Shown here: positions 29,119-37,840 of the stretch, piece after piece
How positions within the stretch are numbered: the stretch's first letter is position 1
Layout of the letters: each line of letters starts with the position of its first letter
NCBI GenBank assembly: GCA_019634715.1
Contig: JAHCAU010000006.1
Span: forward strand, 62,001-126,000
DNA length: 64,000 nt
Direction: 5' to 3'
Source: Lysobacter sp.
Lineage (GTDB): Bacteria > Pseudomonadota > Gammaproteobacteria > Xanthomonadales > Xanthomonadaceae
Program-made: the position numbers and the translations under genes
The notes under the pieces: generated by a model
The model's database searches: none
Told to the model about the DNA's origin: nothing
The model's input: the letters and a program-made list of their open reading frames with translations, nothing else

Positions 29119-30387
29119 ATGCAGATCACCCGCAAGCTCGCGATCCTGGCCGACGCCGCCAAGTACGACGCCTCCTGCGCGTCCAGCGGCGCCGGCGGGC
29201 GCAACTCGCTGAAGTCCGGCGGCATCGGCAGCACCGAGGGCATGGGCATCTGCCATTCCTACACGCCCGACGGCCGCTGCGTCTCGCTGCTCAAGATCCT
29301 GCTGACCAACTTCTGCATCTACGACTGCGCCTACTGCGTGAACCGGGTGAGCAGCAACGTGCCGCGCGCGCGGTTCGCGGTGGACGAGGTGGTGCGCCTG
29401 ACCCTGGATTTCTACAAGCGCAACTACATCGAAGGCCTGTTCCTGTCCAGCGGCATCATCCGCAACGGCGACTACACGATGGAGCAGATGGTCGAGGTCG
29501 CGCGCAGCCTGCGCGAGGACCATCGCTTCGCCGGCTACATCCATCTGAAGACCATTCCCGAGGCCTCGCCGGAACTGCTGGCGCTGGCCGGGCGCTACGC
29601 CGATCGCCTGAGCATCAACATCGAGCTGCCGACCGAGGCCGGGCTGAAGAAGCTCGCGCCGGAGAAGCAGTTGCCCGGCATCCGCGCGGCGATGGGCACG
29701 GTCTCGGCGAAGATCGAGGAAACCCTGGAAGCACGCAAACCGTCGACCATCAGCAATGCCTCGCCGAAGCGGCGACGCCCGCCGCGCTACGCGCCCGCCG
29801 GGCAGAGCACGCAGATGATCGTCGGCGCGGACGATGCCGACGACCGCAGCATCCTGCACACGTCCAGCGGCCTGTACGGCGACTTCCGCATGCGCCGCGT
29901 GTACTACTCCGGCTTCAGCCCGATTCCCGATGCCTCGTCGACGCTGCCGGTGAAGCCGCCGCCGCTGCTGCGCGAACACCGGCTGTACCAGGCCGACTGG
30001 CTGCTGCGTTTCTACGAATTCAGCGTCGAGGAAATCGCCCCCGACACGAAGGCTGGCGGCAGCGGCATGCTCGACCTCGACATCGATCCCAAGCTGGCCT
30101 GGGCGCTGCGTCATCCCGAGAAATTCCCGGTGAACCTCAACACCGCGTCGCGCGAGATGCTGCTGCGCGTGCCGGGCCTGGGCACGCGCAACGTCGACCG
30201 CATCCTCATCGCGCGCCGCCACGGCCGGCTGCGCCTGGAGGACATGGCGCGGCTGCGCGCGCCGCTGCAGAAGATGCTGCCCTTCATCCAGCTGCCGGAC
30301 CACCACCCGCGCAAGCGCCTCGACGATCCCGCCTCTCTGCGCGCGCAGCTCGCGCCGAAGCCGCGCCAGCAGGATCTGTTCGCGTGA
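29119..30387 (+). CDS. Putative DNA modification/repair radical SAM protein
   Basis: A 422-residue radical SAM protein. The cluster motif CxxxCxxC is NFCIYDCAYCVNR (about residues 70-82). It binds the [4Fe-4S] cluster that cleaves S-adenosylmethionine. N-terminal KLAILADAAKYDASCASSG is the signature of the family described as putative DNA modification/repair radical SAM protein. The C-terminal part has a helix-hairpin-helix DNA-binding motif (NLNTASREMLLRVPGLGTRN). The middle resembles the TIM barrel of spore photoproduct lyase-like enzymes. The partner gene follows after 13 bases. The substrate lesion or base is unknown. No good ribosome site is visible; the start is set by the family's N-terminus. 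Confidence 0.9.
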   Translation: MQITRKLAILADAAKYDASCASSGAGGRNSLKSGGIGSTEGMGICHSYTPDGRCVSLLKILLTNFCIYDCAYCVNRVSSNVPRARFAVDEVVRLTLDFYKRNYIEGLFLSSGIIRNGDYTMEQMVEVARSLREDHRFAGYIHLKTIPEASPELLALAGRYADRLSINIELPTEAGLKKLAPEKQLPGIRAAMGTVSAKIEETLEARKPSTISNASPKRRRPPRYAPAGQSTQMIVGADDADDRSILHTSSGLYGDFRMRRVYYSGFSPIPDASSTLPVKPPPLLREHRLYQADWLLRFYEFSVEEIAPDTKAGGSGMLDLDIDPKLAWALRHPEKFPVNLNTASREMLLRVPGLGTRNVDRILIARRHGRLRLEDMARLRAPLQKMLPFIQLPDHHPRKRLDDPASLRAQLAPKPRQQDLFA

Positions 30388-30400
30388 TGGACGGCGTCGC

Positions 30401-31228
30401 ATGAGCCGCTTCCGCGCCGACGTCGATCCCGGCTGGGATCTCGATGCCTGGCGGCGGCTCGCGCGCATCGGCCTGTGCGCGGGCATCGCGCCCGAGGACA
30501 TCGACTGGAATGGCGATGCGCAAGCCACGCTGCTCGCGGCGCCCGATCTGGCCACGGCCGCCGCGATCAGACCCGCGCCGCAGGTGTCTTCCGCGCTGTT
30601 CGAACTGGCCGGCGCCGTGCTCTGCCATCGCGATCCGCAGCGGCATGCCCTGCTCTACCGCATCGCTTGGCGGATCGCGCAGGGCGAAAGGCATCTGCTC
30701 TCGCACGTGACCGATGTCGACGTGCGCCGCGCATCGGAACTGGCCAAGGCGGTCGGTCGCGACACGCACAAGATGAAGGCCTTCGTGCGCTTCCGCGAAG
30801 TGCCGGGCGAGACCGATGCCTTCATCGCCTGGTTCGAGCCCTCGCACTGGATCGTCGACCGCGTGGCGCCGTTCTTCGCGCGCCGCTTCGCCGGCATGCG
30901 CTGGGCGATCCTCACGCCGCACCGCAGCGTGGCCTGGGACGGCACGGCGCTGGCCTTCGGTCCCGGCGCCCAGCGCAGCGACGCCCCGGCCGACGACGCC
31001 CGCGAAGACCTCTGGCGCACCTACTACGCGCACATCTTCAATCCCGCCCGACTCAACCCGCGGATGATGCGCCAGGAAATGCCGCAGAAATACTGGAAGC
31101 ATCTGCCCGAGACGCAGCTGCTGCCCGAGCTGATCCGCACCGCCGGGCAGCGCGTGCGCGAGATGCAGGAGCGCGAGGCGCAGGCGCCGAGGCGGAGGAT
31201 TCCGAAGCGGGACGTGCCCCGGGAATGA
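30401..31228 (+). CDS. DUF4130 (TIGR03915-type) DNA metabolism protein, partner of the radical SAM gene
   Basis: A 275-residue protein matching the family that accompanies the radical SAM DNA repair/modification proteins. Typical segments are RRASELAKAVGRDTHKMKAF, VRFREVPGETDAFIAWFEPS, HWIVDRVAPFFARRFAGMRW and WRTYYAHIFNPARLNPRMM, followed by PQKYWKHLPET. In many bacteria this domain is fused to a uracil-DNA glycosylase-like domain; here that domain is absent, so any glycosylase would be encoded elsewhere. Likely co-transcribed with and working together with the radical SAM protein on damaged or modified DNA. The biochemical reaction is not known. Confidence 0.85.
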   Translation: MSRFRADVDPGWDLDAWRRLARIGLCAGIAPEDIDWNGDAQATLLAAPDLATAAAIRPAPQVSSALFELAGAVLCHRDPQRHALLYRIAWRIAQGERHLLSHVTDVDVRRASELAKAVGRDTHKMKAFVRFREVPGETDAFIAWFEPSHWIVDRVAPFFARRFAGMRWAILTPHRSVAWDGTALAFGPGAQRSDAPADDAREDLWRTYYAHIFNPARLNPRMMRQEMPQKYWKHLPETQLLPELIRTAGQRVREMQEREAQAPRRRIPKRDVPRE

Positions 31229-31304
31229 TCGGCCCGCCGACGGACGCGCTTGCGGCATCGGCGTCGCGCCGTCACGATCGGCACCTCGACTCCGAGGAAT
31301 TCCC

Positions 31305-31691
31305 ATGTCCGCACCCGCCCGCGCCGGCGTCTTCATCTACGCCAAGGACCTGCCGCGTCTCGCCGCGTTCTACGCCGCCGTGCTCGGCCTGCGCCAGGTG
31401 CATGCCGACGATGACATCGCCGTCCTCGCCTCGCCCGACCTGCAGCTGCTGGTGCATCGCATTCCCGCGCACATCGCTGCGGCCATCCACATCGAAACGC
31501 CACCCGTCCGCCGGGAGGACTGCGCGATCAAGTTCTTCGCGACCGTGCCGAGTCTGGCCGACGCTGGCACGACCGCCGCATCGCACGGCGGCCAGTTGTT
31601 CGACGAACGCTGGCAGGGGCCGGGCTTCGTCGTCTGCAACGCGATGGATCCGGAAGGCAACGTGTTCCAGGTGCGTGAATCGCGGCCCTGA
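31305..31691 (+). CDS. VOC (glyoxalase/bleomycin resistance-like) superfamily protein
   Basis: A 128-residue protein with one vicinal oxygen chelate domain: VFIYAKDLPRLAAFYAAVLG at the start and GFVVCNAMDPEGNVFQVRES at the end, the DPxGN-F motif being diagnostic. Pairs of such modules bind a metal between them, usually as a dimer for a protein of this size. Substrate is unknown; family members include glyoxalase I, dioxygenases and antibiotic-binding proteins. A GAGGAA ribosome site precedes ATG 31305. It converges on the SDR gene with 12 bases between stops. Confidence 0.85.
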   Translation: MSAPARAGVFIYAKDLPRLAAFYAAVLGLRQVHADDDIAVLASPDLQLLVHRIPAHIAAAIHIETPPVRREDCAIKFFATVPSLADAGTTAASHGGQLFDERWQGPGFVVCNAMDPEGNVFQVRESRP

Positions 31692-31703
31692 GTCGATGTC
31701 GAC

Positions 31704-32471
31704 TCAGGCCAGATACCCCCCATCCACCGCCAGGCACGTCCCGGTGACGTAACTCGCCGCCGGCGAACACAGGAACAGCACGGCCGGTGCGATTTCGTCG
31801 GGCTGCGCGCTGCGCCCCAGCGGGATCAGCTGCGACATCACCGCCATCACCTGCGGGTTGGAAGTGATCGGCGAGGCGAACCTGGTGTCGGTGAGGCCGG
31901 GCAGCACCGCGTTGACACGGATGCGCTGCGGCGCGAGTTCCTTGGCGAAGCCTTCGGTCATGTTGACGATGCCGGCCTTGGTGATCGAGTACGCGCCCTG
32001 CCCGAACGGCGGGCGCTTCGCATTGACCGAAGCGATGTTGACGATGCTGCCGCCCTTCGCGCGCATCCGCTTCGCGGCCTGCACGCTGCACCAGAAATAG
32101 CCGCGCAGGTTCACGTCGACGGTCTTCTGGAAACTGACGAGATCCTGGTCGGCCATCGCGCCGTAGTAGGGATTGGTCGCGGCGTTGTTGACCAGGATGT
32201 CCGGCGTGCGGCCGGCGGCGTCGAGCGCGGCGAACACGGCCTCGATCGCTTCCGGTTCGCCGACATGCAGCGCATGCGCTTCGGCCGAACCGCCGGCTTC
32301 GACAATCGATCGCGCCACCGCATCGCAGGCTTCGACCTGGCGCGAGGTACAGACCACGTGCGCACCGTGCGCGGCGAGCAGGCGGGCGATGGCCTCGCCG
32401 ATGCCGCGCGAGGCGCCGCTGACGAGGGCGGTCTTGCCGGACAGGTCGAACAGCGGGTCGTGACGGGACAT
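31704..32471 (-). CDS. SDR family oxidoreductase
   Basis: A 255-residue classical short-chain dehydrogenase/reductase. It has the nucleotide-binding motif SGASRGIGEAIA, the NNAA motif (ILVNNAATNP), the catalytic Ser in VNIASVNAK and the YxxxK pair in QGAYSITKAG. The C-terminal YVTGTCLAVDGGYLA is typical of enzymes in the glucose/3-oxoacyl-ACP reductase group. Substrate cannot be deduced. It is divergent from a second SDR gene 59 bases away, but the two are different subgroups, not a recent duplication. Confidence 0.92.
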   Translation of the reverse strand: MSRHDPLFDLSGKTALVSGASRGIGEAIARLLAAHGAHVVCTSRQVEACDAVARSIVEAGGSAEAHALHVGEPEAIEAVFAALDAAGRTPDILVNNAATNPYYGAMADQDLVSFQKTVDVNLRGYFWCSVQAAKRMRAKGGSIVNIASVNAKRPPFGQGAYSITKAGIVNMTEGFAKELAPQRIRVNAVLPGLTDTRFASPITSNPQVMAVMSQLIPLGRSAQPDEIAPAVLFLCSPAASYVTGTCLAVDGGYLA

Positions 32472-32530
32472 GCAGCGGGCTCCAAACGGACTGGTATGCT
32501 CCGAGCCTATCGCAACCCACGGGCTTCCGC

Positions 32531-33322
32531 ATGCAGCGACGCATCCTGATCACCGGCGCCGGCAGCGGCCTCGGCCTCGCCCTGGCGCATCGCTATGCCC
32601 GTGCCGGCGCGCGCGTCGCCTGCGTGGACCTGCTCGGCGAACGCGCCGAAGCCGCGCGCGCCGCGCTGCATGGCGACGGCCATCTCGCCCTGGTCGCCGA
32701 TGTCGGCGACGACGCCTCGATGCAGGCCCTGCACGACCGCATCGCCAGCGAATGGCACGGCATCGACGTGCTGGTCAACAACGCCGGCATCGCCTCCGGC
32801 GGGCCGATGACCGGCACGAGCATGGAGGAATGGCGGCGCATCCTCGACATCGACCTGCTCGGCGTGGTCCGCGGCTGCCGGCTGTTCCTGCCGATGATGC
32901 TGGCCGCGAAGCGCGGCCGGATCGTCAACACCGCCAGCCTCGCCGGCCTCGCCGCCGCGCCGGGCATCATGAGCTACGGCGTGGCCAAGGCCGGCGTGGT
33001 CGCGCTGTCGGAGCAGCTTCGCGCCGAGCTGCACGGCAGCGGCGTGCGCGTGACCGTGCTCTGCCCCGCGTTCTTCCGCACCAACCTGATGGAGACCGCG
33101 ATCATCGACGGCGATGCGAAACGCTTCGCGCAGAAGATGATGGACCGCTCGCGCGACACGCCGGACCAGATCGCCGACCGCTGCTTCGCCGCGATCGAAC
33201 GCGGCGATTTCCTGGTCCTGCCCAGCCGGCGCACGCCGTGGCTGTGGCGGCTCAAGCGCTGGCTGCCGGGTCTGTATTCCCGGCAGATGGCGCGGATGGC
33301 GGTCCGCATGGCGCAGCACTGA
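32531..33322 (+). CDS. SDR family oxidoreductase
   Basis: A 263-residue short-chain dehydrogenase. Motifs are ITGAGSGLGLALAHRYA (cofactor binding), VLVNNAGIASGG, VNTASLAGLAAAP (catalytic Ser) and MSYGVAKAG (YxxxK). The C-terminal third, with FFRTNLMETAI and then FLVLPSRRTPWLWRLKRWLP, is typical of SDR enzymes that act on lipid or steroid-like substrates and may contact the membrane. Function not assignable further. The stop lies 18 bases from the stop of the convergent MFS gene. Confidence 0.9.
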   Translation: MQRRILITGAGSGLGLALAHRYARAGARVACVDLLGERAEAARAALHGDGHLALVADVGDDASMQALHDRIASEWHGIDVLVNNAGIASGGPMTGTSMEEWRRILDIDLLGVVRGCRLFLPMMLAAKRGRIVNTASLAGLAAAPGIMSYGVAKAGVVALSEQLRAELHGSGVRVTVLCPAFFRTNLMETAIIDGDAKRFAQKMMDRSRDTPDQIADRCFAAIERGDFLVLPSRRTPWLWRLKRWLPGLYSRQMARMAVRMAQH

Positions 33323-33340
33323 GCGTGCCTGCGGGAGCGC

Positions 33341-34567
33341 TCACGCCTCCGGCCGCGACTGCGGCTGCCGCCACAGGCCGATCGCGCAGAGCGCGCCGAG
33401 CGATGCGAACACCAGCCATGGCAGGTGCGGCCAGTCGCGCGCAACGGCGATGTCGACCAGCCAGCCACCGGCGACATTGCCGACGCCGCCGCCGATCGCG
33501 AGACTGATCGAACTGACACCGAGGTAGGTGCCCAGCGCGGCCTTGTTCGACAGCGAAGCGATCAGGGTCTGCTGTGTCGGGCGCGTGAGGATCGCACCGA
33601 TCGAGAACAGCGCGATGCAGGCGAGGAACCCGGCGAAACCGCCGACGAAGCCGAGCCCCGCCGTGCTGGCCGACATCAGCAGCACGCCCGCGACCAGGAT
33701 GCGCCCGGGCGTCATGCGCGGCGTGAGCACGCGCAGCAGCGGCACCTGCAGGACCACGGTGAGCGCGGCGCTGAGCGCGAACATGATGCCGACGCCGTCC
33801 ATGCCGCCGGACAGGCGCTCGGCCAGCAGCGGGAAACTCAGGTTCAGCTGCACGGCCATGCACCAGTACAGCATCAGCAGCAGCACCAGTTGCATGAACG
33901 GGCTGTCCCGCACCGCGACCGCGACGTTGCCGAGCATCGACGGCGGTCTGGCCGGAGCCGGCATCGACGGCAATCCGCGCCAGACGATCAGGAAGTTCAG
34001 CGCGAAGCAGGCGGCCGCCGCGTGGCAGACCCACTGGAAATCGAAGCGCAGCAGGGCGACACCGATCAGCGGCCCCAACGTGGTCGCGACGCCGCTGACC
34101 CAGTTGCTCAGCGCGTAGTAGCGCGGGCGGTCGTTCTCGTCGGTCAGCGCCGCGATCGCGGCCTGGTACGGCGCCTCGAACAGCGCGCCGCCGAGGGCCG
34201 ACAACGCCATCGCGACCAGCAGCAGCGGCAGATCGCCGGCGAAAGCCAGCGCGGAGAAACCCACGGCGCGCAGCAGCACGCCGAGGCACATCATCGTCTT
34301 CACGCCGTAGCGGTCGGCGAGCATGCCGCCGCCGATCGCCAGGCCCTGCTGCATCACCTGGCGCAACGCCAGCGCCACGCCGACCGCCGCCACGCCCAGG
34401 CCCACGTTCTTCACGAAGTGCACCGCGACCAGCGGCATCAGCATCGCGAAGCCCGCGACCATGAAGAAGGTGTAGACCAGCAGCACGTTCAGGCCCAGTC
34501 GCCGGCGCGAATCGGCCATGGGCGCTGCCGCGGCGGCGGCCGATTCGATCCTTGCGTCGACGCTCAT
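33341..34567 (-). CDS. MFS transporter, last gene of the metallophore-like cluster
   Basis: A 408-residue major facilitator protein with about 12 hydrophobic segments, for example VYTFFMVAGFAMLMPLVAVH and LPWLVFASLGALCAIGLW. The family motif A is seen as GGGMLADRYGVKTMM between helices 2 and 3. It belongs to the drug-exporter-like part of the superfamily. ATG and the stop of the upstream DUF364 gene overlap as ATGA, so the two are translationally coupled. As final gene of a biosynthetic operon with two TonB receptors, it is the natural candidate for exporting the product, as MFS pumps do in the staphylopine, pseudopaline and staphyloferrin systems. Direction of transport is an inference. Confidence 0.88.
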   Translation of the reverse strand: MSVDARIESAAAAAAPMADSRRRLGLNVLLVYTFFMVAGFAMLMPLVAVHFVKNVGLGVAAVGVALALRQVMQQGLAIGGGMLADRYGVKTMMCLGVLLRAVGFSALAFAGDLPLLLVAMALSALGGALFEAPYQAAIAALTDENDRPRYYALSNWVSGVATTLGPLIGVALLRFDFQWVCHAAAACFALNFLIVWRGLPSMPAPARPPSMLGNVAVAVRDSPFMQLVLLLMLYWCMAVQLNLSFPLLAERLSGGMDGVGIMFALSAALTVVLQVPLLRVLTPRMTPGRILVAGVLLMSASTAGLGFVGGFAGFLACIALFSIGAILTRPTQQTLIASLSNKAALGTYLGVSSISLAIGGGVGNVAGGWLVDIAVARDWPHLPWLVFASLGALCAIGLWRQPQSRPEA

Positions 34568-35421
34568 GCCGCGCGCGTCGCGGACGCCGCGTGACGGTAG
34601 AGATGGATCGGCGTGGGATCGGCGCTGAACTGCGAGAACGGGAACGGCTCGGCGGAGATGCCGGTGACGCCGTGGCCGAGGAAGCGCGGCACGATCGCGC
34701 TGCCGGTCTGCGCGTAGACGACGAAAGGAATGCCGCGCCGCCGCACCGCTGCGAGGATGGTGTCGAACGAGCCGTTGCCGAGGGTCATGCCGGTGGCGAC
34801 GATCATGTCGGCCTCTTCCAGCACCGGTCCCATCTCGCGCACCACCGGCGTGCCGTCGGCGGTCGTGTCCATGTTGAAGTCGCAGGGCAGGCAGCTGCCG
34901 CCATGGGCGCGAATGGCCGCGACCAGCGGATTGACGACGCCGATCAGGCCGACGCGCTGGCCCGGGACGATGTCCAGCAGGCCTGCGATGGCGCGGTCGC
35001 GCGCTTCCGCGCGCTGCAGCGGCGTGCCGTGCGGCAGCAGCATCGGCGTGGCGCGCGGATCGTCGCGGTGCGGATAGGCCGCGCAGAGATAGGCGTCCAG
35101 CGCGGCGATACGCACCGGCGCGCGCGGATCGACCAGCAGCTCGGCGACGGAGCGACCGGAGAGTTCCTCGGCGATCTCCGACGGCAACTGGTCGCGCTCG
35201 AGGCAGCACCCGCCGAAGCCCGCGCCGACGCGCAGCACGAGGTAGTAGTTGCGGTACTTGTGGTCGGTGCCGGGGAACTGGGTGCTCTGGCGCACCCAGA
35301 ACGCGCCGACGGCGTGCTGCCCGGTGGGATCGGGGCCGTGCTCGCCGCGCAGCACCGCGCGGATCAGGTCGTCGACATCGCGAGGTGCGGGCGAGGTGGA
35401 AGCGGATGATTCGGTGGACAT
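34564..35421 (-). CDS. DUF364 protein (putative heavy-metal chelation family)
   Basis: A 285-residue soluble protein. The C-terminal half fits DUF364, a Rossmann-like domain labelled as putative heavy-metal chelation: RVGLIGVVNPLVAAIRAHGG, then MIVATGMTLGNGSFDTIL (the TGxTLxN motif) and FLGHGVTGISAEPF. The N-terminal half has the YYLVLRVGAGFGGCCLERDQ region often found before it in the DUF4213 position. Family members bind small ligands and occur near metal-handling genes, but no reaction has been established that I know of. The start at 35421 is preferred because GGAAA precedes it by five bases; ATG 35433 is an alternative. Its position between the ATP-grasp and MFS genes suggests a role in making or loading the product. 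Confidence 0.8.
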   Translation of the reverse strand: MSTESSASTSPAPRDVDDLIRAVLRGEHGPDPTGQHAVGAFWVRQSTQFPGTDHKYRNYYLVLRVGAGFGGCCLERDQLPSEIAEELSGRSVAELLVDPRAPVRIAALDAYLCAAYPHRDDPRATPMLLPHGTPLQRAEARDRAIAGLLDIVPGQRVGLIGVVNPLVAAIRAHGGSCLPCDFNMDTTADGTPVVREMGPVLEEADMIVATGMTLGNGSFDTILAAVRRRGIPFVVYAQTGSAIVPRFLGHGVTGISAEPFPFSQFSADPTPIHLYRHAASATRAA

Positions 35422-35461
35422 GTCGGTTTCCATGGAAGATGGCTGCAGGTCGATGCGCAGA

Positions 35462-36718
35462 TCAGTCGGCGAAGTCGAATTCGACGCGACGCAGGGCCTG
35501 TTCGGCATGCGCACGGGCGCCGGTGCCGTGCGCATCGAAGGCGAGCACGTGGCCGAGGTAGCAGGCGTTGTCGATCGGCGCGGACACGCTGACGTCGCGC
35601 AGCGCGGGCACCGCGGCGCGCACCAGGTGCGGATCCTGGTCGAGCGATTCCGTTCCCCGCAATGCGGAGAGCTGGCCGCCGCGCGGCGGCACCAGGAACT
35701 TGATCGCCGCGCTGTGCACGCCGGTGGTTTCCCGCGCGAGCGCGGGCCGGCGCCCCAGGGCCAGCTCGATCTGCGCTTCGAGCAGGTCGATGCCGGTGAC
35801 GCGCTGGATCAGCTCGGCGATGTAGTTGCCGCCGGGACGCGGATTGATCTCGACCACGCGCGGACCGTCCGGGGTCAGCTTGACTTCGGTGTGGCTGATG
35901 CCGTGATCGAGCCCGACCGCGCGCAGCGCACCGAGCACCAGCGCGTGCACGGCCTGTTCGGTCGCCGGATCCAGCGCCGCCGGGAACATGTGGCCATCCT
36001 CGATGAAGTACGGGAAGCCGGTGACGCTCTTGTCGGTGATGCCGAGGATGGTGGTCTCGCCGGCATGGGTCACCGCCTCGACGCTGATCTCCTCGCCGGT
36101 CATGTACGCCTCCAGCAGCCACTGCATCGGCCGCGCCTGCTCGCGGAAGTTCTTCGGGAACGCGGCCAGCGCGTCGAAGGCCTCCTTCAGCTCGACCTCA
36201 TCGCGCACGAAGCGCACGAAGGCGCTGGAGGCGAGGTCCGTCGGCTTGAGCACCAGCGGGAAGCCGATGCGGTTCGCTGCGGCGAGCGTGGACGCCCAGT
36301 CGTCGGCGACGGCGAAGTCCGGGTTGGGCAGGCCGGCGCGCGCGATCGCTTCGCGCACGCGATCCTTGCGACGGATGTCGGCCACGCGGTCCGGGAAACC
36401 CTGCGGCAGGTTCAGCGATTTGGCGACTTCGGCCACGGTGTCGATGTAGTAGTCGCAGATGGTGACCACACCGTCGAAGCCCAGCACCTGGTGCTGCTGG
36501 CGCAGGAATTCCACCAACGACGGCAGGTCGTTGGTCTCGGCGGTGAGCACGTGGTCGGCGTGTTCGATCACGGGGTGGATCTCGCGCGTGCGCGCATCCA
36601 GGTAGTGCGCGCGGTTGCGCGCGACGAAGGTGTAGCGGTGGCCGAGGCGGCGGATCGCGGCCGGAAACAGCCGGCCGGTGCCGCCGACCCAGCTTTCGAT
36701 CATCAACAGGTGTGCCAT
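35462..36718 (-). CDS. ATP-grasp carboxylate-amine ligase
   Basis: A 418-residue ATP-grasp enzyme. The ATP-binding lysine loop lies in RIGFPLVLKPTDLASSAFV, the metal-binding end in VEINPRPGGNYIAELIQRVT, and a conserved EEISVEAVTHAGE strand lies between. Enzymes of this group activate a carboxylate as acyl phosphate and join it to an amine, as in dipeptide ligases such as BacD. In this operon it could condense the diamino acid made by the preceding enzyme with a second acid. The nature of both substrates is unknown. A clear AAGGAA ribosome site precedes ATG 36718. It follows the PLP enzyme gene after 64 bases. Confidence 0.9.
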   Translation of the reverse strand: MAHLLMIESWVGGTGRLFPAAIRRLGHRYTFVARNRAHYLDARTREIHPVIEHADHVLTAETNDLPSLVEFLRQQHQVLGFDGVVTICDYYIDTVAEVAKSLNLPQGFPDRVADIRRKDRVREAIARAGLPNPDFAVADDWASTLAAANRIGFPLVLKPTDLASSAFVRFVRDEVELKEAFDALAAFPKNFREQARPMQWLLEAYMTGEEISVEAVTHAGETTILGITDKSVTGFPYFIEDGHMFPAALDPATEQAVHALVLGALRAVGLDHGISHTEVKLTPDGPRVVEINPRPGGNYIAELIQRVTGIDLLEAQIELALGRRPALARETTGVHSAAIKFLVPPRGGQLSALRGTESLDQDPHLVRAAVPALRDVSVSAPIDNACYLGHVLAFDAHGTGARAHAEQALRRVEFDFAD

Positions 36719-36782
36719 GTGCGTTCCTTGCGGAAGGAGAGAAAAGGAAGGAATGAAAGGGCCATGAAACGGCGTCGGGCAC

Positions 36783-37838
36783 TCAGGCCACGTCAGCCAC
36801 GCGCGCGGCGTCGATTTCGATCGGGGCAGTCGACGCACCGGCCGGCGGCCATGACCGCCGGCCCCAGGCCATCGCCGACCAGGGCAGCGACAGTTCGTCG
36901 AGGCCATGCACCTCGCGCGGCGACAGCGCCTGCAGCGGCAAGGCGCGCTCGTGATGCGCGAACACGTGCTCGACGTAGCGATGGCCGGTGTCGGCGGCGA
37001 TGAACAGCACGTCGCGGTCCGGACGCAGGCGCGCCTCGCGCTCGGCGACGAGGTAGGCGCAGCCGGAGGACAGGCCCGCGAACAGCGCGTGCTCGCGCAG
37101 CAGCGCGATCGCGCCGCTGAGACCATGATCGAACGCCACCCAGTGGATCGCGTCGTAGAGCGTATGGCGGACGTTCTGGAACGGGATCGAGCTGCCGATG
37201 CCGGCGATGATGATGCCCGGATCCTCGATGCGATCGCTGCCGAAGGTGACGCTGCCGTAGGGCTGCACGCCGATCAGTTCGACGGAAGGATCGTGATCGC
37301 GCAGCGCCACCGCCAGTCCGCCGGTGGAACAGCCCGAGCCGACGCCGCCGACCACCGTCAGCCGATCGGCGCCGATCTCGTGGGCGATGGTCTCGGCCAC
37401 CGGCACGTAGCCGGCGTAGTGGATGTCGTCGTGGTACTGGCGCATCCAGTGCACGTCCGGGCGTTCGCGCAGGATCTCGCCGATGATCGCCACGCGCAGG
37501 CTCTGATCCATCTTCAGCGTGTCCTGCGGCGGCACCTGCTGCACGGTCGCGCCCAGGACCTGCAGCTGGGTCATCAGCGTGCGGTCCACCGTCTTTGAAG
37601 CGACGATGTGGCAGCGCATGCCGAACTTGTGGCAGGCCAGCGCCAGCGCGTAGGCGTAGATGCCGCTGGAGCTGTCGAGCAGGGTGTCGCCTCGGCGCAC
37701 GCGGCCTTCGCGCAGCAGGCGGTCGACCGCGGCCACGGTCGAGTACACCTTCATCGTTTCGAACCGCGCCACGAACAGGTTGCGGCGCAGGCGCACGATC
37801 TGCGGCGCCTTGATCGCATCGGAAATATGCGCATGCAT
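36783..37838 (-). CDS. PLP-dependent cysteine synthase-like enzyme (SbnA-type)
   Basis: A 351-residue fold-type II PLP enzyme. Probable PLP lysine is Lys30 in RFETMKVYSTV. The substrate loop is DSSSGIYAYALAL (in place of the TSGNTG loop of true cysteine synthases) and the phosphate-binding loop is GGVGSGCSTGG. Altered substrate loops are typical of relatives that use other acceptors, such as SbnA, which joins O-phosphoserine and glutamate in staphyloferrin B synthesis. With a PduX-like threonine kinase encoded two bases upstream, O-phosphothreonine is the obvious donor here. A 2,3-diaminobutyrate derivative would then be the product. That reaction is my inference. A C-terminal extension of about 45 residues is present. 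Confidence 0.85.
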   Translation of the reverse strand: MHAHISDAIKAPQIVRLRRNLFVARFETMKVYSTVAAVDRLLREGRVRRGDTLLDSSSGIYAYALALACHKFGMRCHIVASKTVDRTLMTQLQVLGATVQQVPPQDTLKMDQSLRVAIIGEILRERPDVHWMRQYHDDIHYAGYVPVAETIAHEIGADRLTVVGGVGSGCSTGGLAVALRDHDPSVELIGVQPYGSVTFGSDRIEDPGIIIAGIGSSIPFQNVRHTLYDAIHWVAFDHGLSGAIALLREHALFAGLSSGCAYLVAEREARLRPDRDVLFIAADTGHRYVEHVFAHHERALPLQALSPREVHGLDELSLPWSAMAWGRRSWPPAGASTAPIEIDAARVADVA

Positions 37839-37840
37839 GG

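Noticed and set aside
31704..33322. The two divergent SDR genes as a recent tandem duplication
   Set aside because: They share only the family motifs and differ throughout the C-terminal third.
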